Source of the DNA: JAYZQT01 sp964412235
GTDB lineage: Bacteria > Pseudomonadota > Alphaproteobacteria > MPNO01 > UBA830
Length of the DNA: 35,322 bases
Direction: 5' to 3'
Assembly: GCA_964412235.1 (NCBI GenBank)
Contig: CAYPNT010000022.1
Coordinates: 1 to 35,322, forward strand
The notes beneath the pieces are model-generated. The model was not told where the DNA came from and ran no database searches. It was given only the letters and a program-made list of their open reading frames with translations. Shown here piece after piece: positions 17,883 to 25,340 of this stretch; position 1 is the stretch's first letter; every line of letters begins with the position of its first letter. The translations under genes were made by a program, and so were the position numbers.

Positions 17883-18854
17883 TCAGCTACCTTTTAGTTT
17901 TCCCGGCACACGCTCTGCAACGCGCATCCGCGCTGATCGCGCGCGAGGATTATTCTGAATCTCCGATCGTGTGGGTTTCACCACTCCGCGTTTGATTAGG
18001 CGAAACGTAATGGAGTTATATGCCGCCTGTTGTGTAGGGAGATGCCGAGAGCGACCCATGTGAACGCCCGATCGGGAACGAAGAAAGTTTTTTACTATTC
18101 GGTCTTCTAAAGAGTGAAACGACACTATGGCTAGACGCCCTCCAGGGGAGAGGAGAATTTCAGTTGCGTTAAGGCCCCGCTCGAGTTCGGTTAGTTCGTC
18201 GTTAACCTCTATTCTCAACGCTTGAAATGTTTTAGTTGCTGGATCAATTTTTCGGGCTTTTCTGGAGCGCACTGTCGATCTCACAATGTCGGCCAACTGT
18301 GCAGTGCTTGTTATTTTTTTTAAGTCCCTTGCGGCCGATATCGCCCGGGCTATACGGCGAGCCTCTGGCTCTTCACCATTTTTATATATAATTTCAGCAA
18401 GTTTTGTTTCGCTCGTTTTGTTCACAATATCGGCAGCTGTTCGCCCCACCTTGCTCAAACGCATATCTAGCGGACCGTCCCTACGAAAACTAAATCCTCG
18501 GTTGCCGTTATCTAATTGTTTGGAGGAAATGCCGAGATCCAGAGTGATCCCGTCAGCCTTCTGGAGGCCACAACGTGATAATAATGCTTTCATGTCGCCA
18601 AAACGACCCTGAATAACGACTAGGCGACCCGAAAATTTTTTTACTAAGGAGGTCGCGGCATTATCAGAAATAGCATCGGGGTCGCGATCTATCGCCCAAA
18701 CGTTACAATTCGCTGATTCTAGAATTGCCCGGCTATAACTGCCCGCACCAAATGTACCATCTATATATTTTCCACCGTCCCGTGGTCGCAGCGCACAGAT
18801 CATTTCGTCTAACAAAACGGGTTTATGTGAGAAGGCTGTCACCCCTCCCGTCAT
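17883..18854 (-). CDS. rsmH: 16S rRNA (cytosine1402-N4)-methyltransferase RsmH (MraW)
   Basis: RsmH methylates N4 of C1402 in 16S rRNA using S-adenosylmethionine. The 323-aa protein begins with the typical HKPVLLDEMICAL, has the SAM site GTFGAGSYSRAIL, AIDRDPDAI, DGITLDLGISSKQLD, RGFSFRRDGPLDMR, TFQALRIEVNDEL and SFHSLEDRIVKNF. The ATG overlaps the mraZ stop by 4 bases, with GAGAGAA upstream. It is the usual second gene of dcw clusters. Confidence 0.98.
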   Translation of the reverse strand: MTGGVTAFSHKPVLLDEMICALRPRDGGKYIDGTFGAGSYSRAILESANCNVWAIDRDPDAISDNAATSLVKKFSGRLVVIQGRFGDMKALLSRCGLQKADGITLDLGISSKQLDNGNRGFSFRRDGPLDMRLSKVGRTAADIVNKTSETKLAEIIYKNGEEPEARRIARAISAARDLKKITSTAQLADIVRSTVRSRKARKIDPATKTFQALRIEVNDELTELERGLNATEILLSPGGRLAIVSFHSLEDRIVKNFLRSRSGVHMGRSRHLPTQQAAYNSITFRLIKRGVVKPTRSEIQNNPRARSARMRVAERVPGKLKGS

Positions 18855-19333
18855 GTTTTCTCTCTTGATTGGTCATTGGATATGCGCGCACGCAAAGAGT
18901 TAATTTCCGCCGTTTGGTGTTTTTCAAATTTTTCTGGCGCCCAAATCTGGAACCGTGTTCCCCGTCCGACAAATTGAGCCTTAGTTAATATGCCAGCGTG
19001 GTTTGCCAGGTGCTTTGGAAGCAGGATTCGACCTTCACTGTCAAAAGGTAGTTCGCTTGCTAGGGCCATGATGGTCTCTACGAGGCCATCGTGGGAACGG
19101 CCGATCAACGTTTCTTCGAAATTTCCGGCCTCCAGAGTTTGATCAAAGCGACGCTGGTTTAATTCTTCTAATGTCCGGCGACCAAAACCCTCTAATGCCG
19201 GTTCGGTTAATGAGGGATAAATGATAATCCCCTGATAGGTCTCATTTCCCAGCGCTGTACGGTAGGCAGCAGGGACCGATACGCGACCTTTTTTGTCAAC
19301 CTTGTTCTCGTATGTCGAAATAAAGGACGTCAC
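18851..19333 (-). CDS. mraZ: transcriptional regulator MraZ
   Basis: MraZ is a ring-forming DNA-binding protein with two AbrB-like halves that controls the dcw operon and often represses its own promoter. The 160-aa protein shows the first half with NKVDKKGRVSVPAAYR and the second with LPFDSEGRILLPKHLANHAG, followed by QFVGRGTRFQIWAPEKFE. The start is GTG 19333, the only start in frame that keeps the conserved N-terminus (MTSFISTYENKVD), although its ribosome site is weak. Five 10-base-spaced TGG(G/T) units lie 77 to 126 bases upstream and match the known style of MraZ operators. Confidence 0.96.
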   Translation of the reverse strand: MTSFISTYENKVDKKGRVSVPAAYRTALGNETYQGIIIYPSLTEPALEGFGRRTLEELNQRRFDQTLEAGNFEETLIGRSHDGLVETIMALASELPFDSEGRILLPKHLANHAGILTKAQFVGRGTRFQIWAPEKFEKHQTAEINSLRARISNDQSREKT

Positions 19334-19409
19334 GGGACAAACTGGCTTTCCTGTTTTCTTCTATCCTGGCCGAAAAATCGGCGTATACCTCTGTGCCCCT
19401 GAAAAATAT

Positions 19410-19459
19410 TGGGACAATATGGTATATCATGGGATTTAATGGGAATCAATGGTTAGAAC
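19410..19459 (+). promoter_or_regulatory. MraZ operator: five TGG(G/T) units at exact 10-base spacing
   Basis: Reading the plus strand, TGGG occurs at 19410, 19430 and 19440, and TGGT at 19420 and 19450, so five units stand exactly one helical turn apart. MraZ is known to bind direct repeats of TGGG-N5/6 upstream of its own gene. The repeats straddle the predicted -10/-35 elements, which would suit repression. That MraZ binds here is inference. Confidence 0.8.
19421..19449 (-). promoter_or_regulatory. predicted dcw operon promoter
   Basis: On the minus strand TTGATT (19449-19444) is separated by 17 bases from TATACC (19426-19421), a sigma70-like pair with four of six matches in each element. 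Transcription would start near 19414, leaving a leader of about 80 bases before the mraZ GTG. It overlaps the MraZ-type repeats. It is predicted from sequence only. Confidence 0.5.
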
Positions 19460-19653
19460 ACGAAAGATTCAAATAAATCGCGCAAATTCAAAGCGTTGTG
19501 GCTCTTCGTATTCTATTTTCTTTTTGAGAGATAAAAGTTACTTACAAGATGTCAAAAAACATTTTGAAATTTTGTTCAAATTGGAAGTTTAACGGCTGTT
19601 TTTCGCTTTGTATTAAGTTCTACAAAACCAAACTATTTTGCCTTTTGTTGCAT

Positions 19654-20053
19654 TAGGTCCAGGCGGGCTATAAGCCGGGTTCTGTCCGCGTCATGTCCTG
19701 ACGGGGATGACTATTCATCTGGGACGCCCGTTACCGGACGCCTCTTGCGACCAACCCAGGCAACTACGCGGAAACACGCCGGTGAACTCTCGTCCACTCG
19801 TTGCCTCTATTCGGTCTTGCTCCCAGTGGGGTTTACCATGCCATCACCGTTGCCGGCAACGCGGTGCGCTCTTACCGCACCTTTTCACCCTTGCCTCGTT
19901 TTAAAGCGAGGCGGTTTGTTTTCTGTGGCACTTTCCCTGGGGTCGCCCCCGCCGGCTGTTAGCCGGCACCGTGTTTCCGTGGAGCCCGGACTTTCCTCCC
20001 CTCAGCCGGTTTCCCAATTTGCAAAAAGGCAGTCATCCGACCGCCTGGACCTA
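19654..20053 (-). ncRNA. rnpB: RNase P RNA (type A)
   Basis: This is the catalytic RNA of RNase P, which trims tRNA 5' leaders. The two ends are perfectly complementary over 13 bases (TAGGTCCAGGCGG against CCGCCTGGACCTA), forming a long P1 helix, and define a molecule of about 400 nt. Conserved blocks on the minus strand are GAGGAAAGTCCGGGCTCCAC near the 5' end (about 19979-20000), GGTGAAAAGGTGCGGTAAGA in the middle (about 19869-19889) and AGAACCCGGCTTATAG near the 3' end (about 19668-19683). The first and last of these form the P4 core. Exact ends may differ by a few bases. Confidence 0.95.
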
Positions 20054-20057
20054 CCAT

Positions 20058-20086
20058 AGAATCTTTCGAAAAGTTGTATAGGTCAA
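20058..20086 (-). promoter_or_regulatory. predicted rnpB promoter
   Basis: On the minus strand TTGACC (20086-20081) lies 17 bases before GATTCT (20063-20058). The predicted start falls around 20051, matching the P1 end of the RNase P RNA. The -35 is strong and the -10 poor. The -35 overlaps the stop codon of the amidase gene. Confidence 0.45.
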
Positions 20087-20760
20087 GAGTACATAGAATG
20101 CACAGCGGCAATGGTCGCACGGGTTTCTTCGTCAGCATACCCTGTTAGATGGTGCGGTAGGAACCGACGTTGGAAGGCAGTAATGGCTGCATCCATAGGT
20201 GCGTTCGGATCATAACCAATTTCTTTAAGAAGCCATGGGATTTGTTTTGATGCCACGGGATCTCGATTTTGTGTAGGCCATATAGAAAGGCCGGAAAATG
20301 CGAGTCTCTGCCAATCGAAGAGTTCACCTGGGTCCATTTTTCGAGTTGGAGCAACATCTGAATGTCCCAAGATGCTCCTCGTGCAAACGCCATGTTTGGC
20401 GATAATAAGGGCTAATAGTTTTTCCAACGCCGCCATTTGCTCTTCGGGAAAAGCCCTATACCCAAAATCGTGGCCGGGGTTTGATAGCTCTATGCCAATT
20501 GAACGGGCATTTATGTTTGTGGCACCTTGCCAGTAGCTTTGTCCAGCATGCCACGCAGTTTTGTATTCTTCTACCAAGCTGTATAGAACGCCAGTTTCAT
20601 CAATTAAGTAATGTGCACTAACTTCGGACTTCGGATCGCAAAGCCGACGCAGTGCATCGTCAACGGTTTTCATGCCCGTGTAGTGCAGAATGACCATATC
20701 AACATTATTTTTTTCTGGTCGTTCAGAAAAGTTAGGTGACGGACGTTCGATAATTTCCAA
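20083..20760 (-). CDS. N-acetylmuramoyl-L-alanine amidase (Amidase_2 plus peptidoglycan-binding domain)
   Basis: This is a zinc amidase of the AmpD/AmiD type that cuts the bond between MurNAc and L-Ala, acting in wall recycling or turnover. It has the N-terminal zinc His block MVILHYTG, SAHYLIDETGVLYSLV, TAWHAGQSYW, NARSIGIELSNPGHDFGY, and the second zinc site ILGHSDVAPTRKMDPGELFDW. A C-terminal PG_binding_1-like region (LLKEIGYDP, ITAFQRRFLPHHLTGYADEET) follows. I place the start at TTG 20760 (225 aa), preceded by GAAGAAGGA and giving the usual ERPSPNF beginning. A GTG at 20832 would add sequence that overlaps the decayed transporter tail. I see no signal peptide, so it may be cytoplasmic. 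Confidence 0.9.
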   Translation of the reverse strand: MEIIERPSPNFSERPEKNNVDMVILHYTGMKTVDDALRRLCDPKSEVSAHYLIDETGVLYSLVEEYKTAWHAGQSYWQGATNINARSIGIELSNPGHDFGYRAFPEEQMAALEKLLALIIAKHGVCTRSILGHSDVAPTRKMDPGELFDWQRLAFSGLSIWPTQNRDPVASKQIPWLLKEIGYDPNAPMDAAITAFQRRFLPHHLTGYADEETRATIAAVHSMYS

Positions 20761-20761
20761 A

Positions 20762-21517
20762 TTATCCTTCTTCCCAACAAAAGTTTTTCTTCCCGTTACT
20801 TTTATTACTTTGTAGCAGAATGATAACAACACCAGAAAGGGTTACCAGGCCCCCAAGAGCGATCAACCAGGAAAGGTTTCCTGGAGAAATATAATACCGA
20901 AAAGAACTCCGAAAACCGGAATTAGAAGTGTAAAGGGTATGGTCTGATTGGTTGTATACCTTGGGATTATAAGATACCACAAACCGTGTCCTAAAATACC
21001 CATGCCAATTCCCATATAGCGATGGACGCCCATGTTTCGGCCCCAGCATTTGTTATCGCGTCCAATTCCCCACGTTCAAGTAACAGTGACAACAGGGCCA
21101 TTTGTGGAACAGCGAAAGCCGCGAGCCAAGCGTTGACGGAAAATACGTTAACACCACCGAGACTTCGTAATTATAAACTGGCAGCGCCGAAGGATAAGGC
21201 GGAGATTAATGCTAAAAGTAGGGCAAATGGTACCGAAGCTATAAAGATCAGGGCAGCCGACCCTGCGTGGATCCGTTCCAACGCCAGGAACATTAGGCCA
21301 TAGTGTAAAGTACCCATCGTGACTGAAAGGTCAATAATATTTATATATGTTCGCCAAGGTGCGGCATAAAAGGTAATAGGATAACGGTCATTAATGTCAT
21401 CCGGAGGGTCACAAGTGTCCAACCTGTTATTTATTCTGTGCCTACGCGCACCGCTATTATGTTTGATGCCCAAACTCCCACGACGAAAATGGTGAGGATG
21501 GTGTGGTTTGTTTTCAT
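20762..21517 (-). pseudogene. decayed EamA/DMT-family membrane transporter
   Basis: Pieces of one EamA-type permease appear in changing frames on the minus strand. ATG 21517 begins MKTNHTILTIFVVGVWASN, which meets an in-frame stop after about 29 codons. A later piece includes LHYGLMFLALERIHAGSAAL and ends at a TAA (21171-21173), with the same frame continuing as VNAWLAAFAVPQMALLSLLL. Another frame gives GMGILGHGLWYLIIPRYTTN and FTLLIPVFGVLFGIIFLQET, and the last frame gives LIALGGLVTLSGVVIILL. At least two stops and three frame changes are needed to rebuild the protein, so it is a pseudogene unless the assembly is poor here. The substrate is unknown. Confidence 0.85.
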
Positions 21518-21551
21518 TCGGGGTTGGCGTTAATTTAATGAAGGGAATCAA

Positions 21552-21812
21552 AGAGGCTTTTTATTAATTGGGTTGTTTTAAATCAGAGTATTTAGGGAAT
21601 TTTGTATATATTGAGTTCTAAGATTATTGCTTAAGCAATAACTCCCAATCATTACTATACAAACTTATTTAAATTTTTCCCTAAACAGTCCACTTAAATT
21701 TTACCTTTTATTTTTGATACCCTGAAAAACATAAACGGTCAGACATAGTTTTATCCGAAAAAATGTGATCATCTAAAACCTGCGATCATACGCACAATGT
21801 GTGGAGGATAAG
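21552..21812. other. AT-rich gene-free stretch upstream of the acyl-CoA synthetase gene
   Basis: About 260 bases separate the decayed transporter from the next gene. The stretch is very AT-rich and contains an 18-base palindrome. I found no convincing -35/-10 pair; a TTGATA at 21714-21719 lacks a properly spaced -10. Confidence 0.5.
21624..21641. repeat. perfect 18-base palindrome
   Basis: TTATTGCTTAAGCAATAA is perfectly self-complementary. It lies about 170 bases before the acyl-CoA synthetase start and resembles a dimeric repressor operator in form. No regulator gene adjoins it, so its role is unknown. Confidence 0.6.
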
Positions 21813-23405
21813 TTGCGCAAAATCTATCACAATTCGGAGCGCCAGCTCGGTGGTATCGGCCACTTTATTCGTCGTGGTGCTGAAATTTATCCCGCACGGG
21901 TTGCAATCTATGATCTGCTCAATAAACGAACGTTGACATATGCCGAGCTCGATGAGCGAGTTAATAAGCTCGCCCAGGGTCTGCTGCGCCACGGAATTGG
22001 ACGTGGTGATTTTGTGGCAGCCATGATGTGGAACGAACACGCATTGGTCGAGATCATTTTTGCGTGCGCCCGCATCGGGGCGATTGTGGCACCTTTAAAC
22101 GTTCGTCTAATTTCTGCAGAGGTCAAACAATATTGTGAGGAGCATGGCTGTCGAACCGTTATAGCTAGTAACGTATTCACTGAGCGCTTTGAGGAAACGG
22201 ACGTTAATGTTCGTATTGCTTATGGGGCCGCGGTAGCGGATTGGCATGACTATGAAAGAATTCTTGAGGCTGAAGAGGGGTACCCTTTGCGAACTCGGAC
22301 CTCACTTGATGACCCCTATCGATTAGTCATGACGGGCGGCACGACCGGACCAAGTAAAGGTGTACTGCATAGTCAAGGCGGGACTATTTTTACGACGCTT
22401 TCTGACGTTGCCGAATACGGGATTGGCCGAGGTTGGCAGACCGTTTCCACATTACCGCTGTATCATGTCGCTGGGATGGAATGGGGCGTATTCACCATCC
22501 TTTGGCGCTCAGGCACGGTTATATTTCCATCAACGACGTCCTTTAATCCACTAGAATATATAAATGAAGTGCGTTCTCGCGGTGTCCAGTACTTGGCTAT
22601 TGTTCCTTCTATGATCAATCCGCTCTATCAAGCTTGGGATGGAACTCCCATTTCTGCGCCCCAGACTGTCGTCACCACGGCGGCGCCCACCCCGCTGCCC
22701 CTTCGGACGAAGCTTGCCGAGATATTTCCTCAAGCCAAATTAGTTGCGGGTGCCGGCTTAAGTGAGAGCCTTAACATGGCATGTCAAAGTGAGGGGCAAT
22801 TTCTTGAGCATCCCAACAGTGTTGGAGAACCGCATATTGATACCCGCCTTCTAATTCTAGATGAAGAAGATCGGCGCGTTCCTTTCGGGACGCCAGGGCA
22901 CGTAGCCGTTCGCAATTTTAATACCGCTCTGGGGTATCATCTAAATGAGAAGGCGTCACGCACAACCTGGCGGAAACTTAGGGACGATCCGGAAGGATTG
23001 GAATGGTGTTTTACCGGCGATATTGCTGTAATGGATGAGAAAGGTGTTGTGTCTATTGTAGATCGTTCTAAGGACGTTATTTTGACCGGTGGTGAGTCCG
23101 TTCCCTCTGTAGAGATCGAGGCAATTTATGCGACACATCCCAGCATCAAAGAATCGTCTGTCGTAGGTGTGCAAGATGAGCAATGGGGCGAGGCCATTGT
23201 TCTCGTAGTGGTTGCTGAATTTTCGGCGACGGAAGACGCAGCGTTAGCAAAGGAACTATTTGAATTTGGTCGCGCTCGGATGGCCGGCCACAAAGTTCCT
23301 AAACGAATAGCCTTTATTGAAGAATTACCGCGAACCCATTTTGGCAAAGTACTTAAGCGAGATTTGCGGGAATGGAACTTCGAGAGGTTGTTTTCGGCGC
23401 GCTAA
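21813..23405 (+). CDS. AMP-dependent acyl-CoA synthetase/ligase
   Basis: This member of the adenylate-forming superfamily would activate a carboxylic acid with ATP and CoA. It has the P-loop-like TGGTTGPSKG motif (about residues 174-183), LPLYHVAGMEWG, GAGLSESLNM, the WCFTGDIAVMDEKG block, DRSKDVILTGGESVPSVEIE (hinge region), and the C-terminal catalytic lysine in GKVLKRDLRE. The TTG at 21813 (530 aa) is chosen because GGAGG lies 5 bases upstream; a GTG at 21801 is in frame but lacks a site. The substrate cannot be read from sequence. It may be a medium- or long-chain fatty acid, or an aromatic acid given the neighbouring catabolic genes. It is transcribed towards the monooxygenase gene, 36 bases from its end. 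Confidence 0.92.
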   Translation: MRKIYHNSERQLGGIGHFIRRGAEIYPARVAIYDLLNKRTLTYAELDERVNKLAQGLLRHGIGRGDFVAAMMWNEHALVEIIFACARIGAIVAPLNVRLISAEVKQYCEEHGCRTVIASNVFTERFEETDVNVRIAYGAAVADWHDYERILEAEEGYPLRTRTSLDDPYRLVMTGGTTGPSKGVLHSQGGTIFTTLSDVAEYGIGRGWQTVSTLPLYHVAGMEWGVFTILWRSGTVIFPSTTSFNPLEYINEVRSRGVQYLAIVPSMINPLYQAWDGTPISAPQTVVTTAAPTPLPLRTKLAEIFPQAKLVAGAGLSESLNMACQSEGQFLEHPNSVGEPHIDTRLLILDEEDRRVPFGTPGHVAVRNFNTALGYHLNEKASRTTWRKLRDDPEGLEWCFTGDIAVMDEKGVVSIVDRSKDVILTGGESVPSVEIEAIYATHPSIKESSVVGVQDEQWGEAIVLVVVAEFSATEDAALAKELFEFGRARMAGHKVPKRIAFIEELPRTHFGKVLKRDLREWNFERLFSAR

Positions 23406-23441
23406 GAACTCTTCTGCTCTGCATGAACGAAAATTTTATAT

Positions 23442-25088
23442 TTAAATATTTGTGTTAGCGCCGATGATGAGATCCACCAGATCGTTTGGATTGTCTGGCA
23501 GGAGATTTCCACGCCACGCAATATATTGGTCAGGGCGCACGAGGGCTAAGTCTACTTCGTATAGTTCGCGGACGTGGGAGTCAGGCTCATCTAAGAGGTC
23601 TATCGGGACGCCTCTTGCGACGGCAGCATCCAATAATGGCTTTACGTCAGCATTCGAATTACCCAGCCGCAATAGCGTAAACCCTTTACCGAAATGATCG
23701 AATAATGCAGTGCCGTTACCTAGCCACTTGTGTGGTGCTCGCCCCCCTGGGTAGCTGGTTGGAATATAGGTAAAAGCGTCGCTTTTTGGAATTTCGCCTT
23801 TCTCTGAAGCGATAATAGGCGAACCGTCGTACCGCGCCCCGAGTTGGATGCCCATACAAAAATATTCCTCCGCGAGTGCGTGCTCGGTGCGCCGTCCTAA
23901 TTCCGCCCGTATATTTGCACCTTCAGGATTTTCTGTTTCAATGTTTTCGGGAACTGTCAGGGCTGATTTGGCTTGAGCAAGGGCGTAGGATTGGGCGAGA
24001 TTTCTTATTGCCACCGGCCGCCGTTCGGTTTCGTATGTGTCAAGTAGACGCCTGTCGGCCCAACCTTGGCAGTTTGCGGCGAGCTTCCAACCCAGATTTT
24101 CAGCATCCCCAACACCTGTGTTCATTCCAAAACCTCCCGTTGGAGTGAATAGGTGTGCCGCGTCTCCAGCAATATAGGCGCAGCCTTTTCCATATCGATC
24201 CGCGACAAGAGATAATCCCGCTTGCCAGGGTTTAGATGAAAGTATCTTAAGGGGAATTTTCTCTCCAACGACCCGCCAAATATACGGCCGAGGGTCAAGG
24301 GAACCGGGGTCTTGATTGGGTTCCAGTTTAGCCCACGTCAAAAATTGACCTTTACCATCTAAGGCGACAATTGATGCCCGTCCTTCCGGGTTCATGGAAT
24401 GAAACTGCCAAGGAGGGTCAGTTTTCATTATTTCGTATAGAGCTGGTGCTTCAAAATAGACCGACAACATTTGACCCATCATGAAGTCCACTTCTTCGCC
24501 ACTACGGCCACTATAATTTATACCTAGTTGACGCCTAACTGAACTCCGGCCGCCGTCGCAACCAACAATAAATTTTGCTCGAACGGTTTCCCGTTTACCT
24601 GTCTCCCTTTGTTCAATTTTTGCGGTTACGTACTCGTCAGATTGACGGAAATCAATCAGTCGCCAACCAAACCTTAGTTCTACGCAGTTCTGCTTTTCTA
24701 GTTCCTCTTTAAGGATGCGCTCGACAAACATCTGGGAGGCACGTTGCAGAGGCTCAGGTCCAATTTCAAGATCATAGGATCCGGGGGTGAGCCTTTCTCT
24801 CAAGGTCGGAATATTAATTCTGCCAAGCTCGTGCGAATTAATTCTCGTTACAAATATTGCATCTCCGCAGTGGTCTAGCGGCAGCCCTACCTCGCGGATC
24901 CGCTCCGCTATGCCGAGACGCCTGTAATGCTCCATTGTCCGAGCGTTGTGGGTATTGCCTTGCGGGTGATTGGGGGTTGCGTTGTTGTCGTTGACAAGTA
25001 CGCACGGTATCTCTCGCCACGCTAAATCAAGTGTGAGATTCATTCCTACGGGGCCACCACCGACAATAAGGACTGGCGTGTTAAACAT
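23442..25088 (-). CDS. FAD-dependent aromatic-hydroxylase-type monooxygenase
   Basis: This is a 548-aa class A flavoprotein monooxygenase, the group that includes phenol-, 2,4-dichlorophenol- and 3-(3-hydroxyphenyl)propionate hydroxylases, which use NAD(P)H and oxygen to hydroxylate aromatic rings. Visible are the dinucleotide loop VGGGPVGM (9-16), the NAD(P)H/FAD motif GCDGGRSSVRR (176-186), and the GDAAHLFTPTGGFGMNTGVG motif (from 308), followed by DAENLGWKLA. A C-terminal thioredoxin-like region (from about 450), which carries no catalytic role in relatives, follows. The ATG at 25088 begins MFNTPVLIVGGG. It is divergent from the amidohydrolase operon and may share its control region. The precise substrate is unknown. 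Confidence 0.92.
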   Translation of the reverse strand: MFNTPVLIVGGGPVGMNLTLDLAWREIPCVLVNDNNATPNHPQGNTHNARTMEHYRRLGIAERIREVGLPLDHCGDAIFVTRINSHELGRINIPTLRERLTPGSYDLEIGPEPLQRASQMFVERILKEELEKQNCVELRFGWRLIDFRQSDEYVTAKIEQRETGKRETVRAKFIVGCDGGRSSVRRQLGINYSGRSGEEVDFMMGQMLSVYFEAPALYEIMKTDPPWQFHSMNPEGRASIVALDGKGQFLTWAKLEPNQDPGSLDPRPYIWRVVGEKIPLKILSSKPWQAGLSLVADRYGKGCAYIAGDAAHLFTPTGGFGMNTGVGDAENLGWKLAANCQGWADRRLLDTYETERRPVAIRNLAQSYALAQAKSALTVPENIETENPEGANIRAELGRRTEHALAEEYFCMGIQLGARYDGSPIIASEKGEIPKSDAFTYIPTSYPGGRAPHKWLGNGTALFDHFGKGFTLLRLGNSNADVKPLLDAAVARGVPIDLLDEPDSHVRELYEVDLALVRPDQYIAWRGNLLPDNPNDLVDLIIGANTNI

Positions 25089-25165
25089 TCATTTTATTCC
25101 GCTTCAATGGATTGTTTTTATGTTTTTTATTCAAAATTGTTTGATTCCACCCTACCGAAATATTT

Positions 25166-25202
25166 TTGACACATTATCAGTTTGAAATTAAATCGATAAT
25201 GT
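25166..25202. promoter_or_regulatory. candidate operator and -35 element in the divergent control region
   Basis: ACATTATC (25171-25178) and GATAATGT (25195-25202) form an 8-base inverted repeat with a 16-base spacer. A perfect TTGACA (25166-25171) abuts the left arm, with TAAATC 17 bases further on as a weak -10. The site lies between the divergent monooxygenase and amidohydrolase genes. No regulator gene is adjacent, so the binding protein is unknown. Confidence 0.5.
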
Positions 25203-25280
25203 TCCCAATTCCGTTTGGGGCGGTATAAAGAGTTCCTTAATTGAGACGCCTTACTACAAAATTCACGCATAGAGAAGCGG

Positions 25281-25309
25281 CTGACAGGTGTGTTTGCGGC
25301 AGATATAGT
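25281..25309 (+). promoter_or_regulatory. predicted sigma70 promoter of the amidohydrolase operon
   Basis: CTGACA (25281-25286) and TATAGT (25304-25309) are separated by 17 bases; each matches consensus at five of six positions. Transcription would start near 25316, about 25 bases before the ATG. It is the best-looking promoter in the window. Confidence 0.65.
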
Positions 25310-25340
25310 CGCCTCAATCGACTAAAATAAAGGGTAAAAA

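Larger units (their letters stand above)
19334..19653. other. mraZ-rnpB intergenic region
   Basis: This 320-base gene-free stretch between mraZ and the 3' end of rnpB holds the predicted dcw promoter and the MraZ-type repeats (19410-19459). The part from about 19,460 to 19,653 is AT-rich. I see no open frame worth calling there and no convincing T-run terminator after rnpB. Confidence 0.6.

Noticed and set aside
20761..20832. Longer amidase start at GTG 20832
   Set aside because: The added residues come from the tail of the decayed transporter region, and TTG 20760 has a better ribosome site and the usual family start.
21171..21551. A 126-aa open frame as a stand-alone hypothetical protein
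   Set aside because: Its second half is clearly transporter sequence while its first half is out of frame with the true N-terminus, so it is a fragment of the pseudogene.
21714..21750. Promoter for the acyl-CoA synthetase using TTGATA at 21714
   Set aside because: No acceptable -10 element lies 16 to 18 bases downstream.
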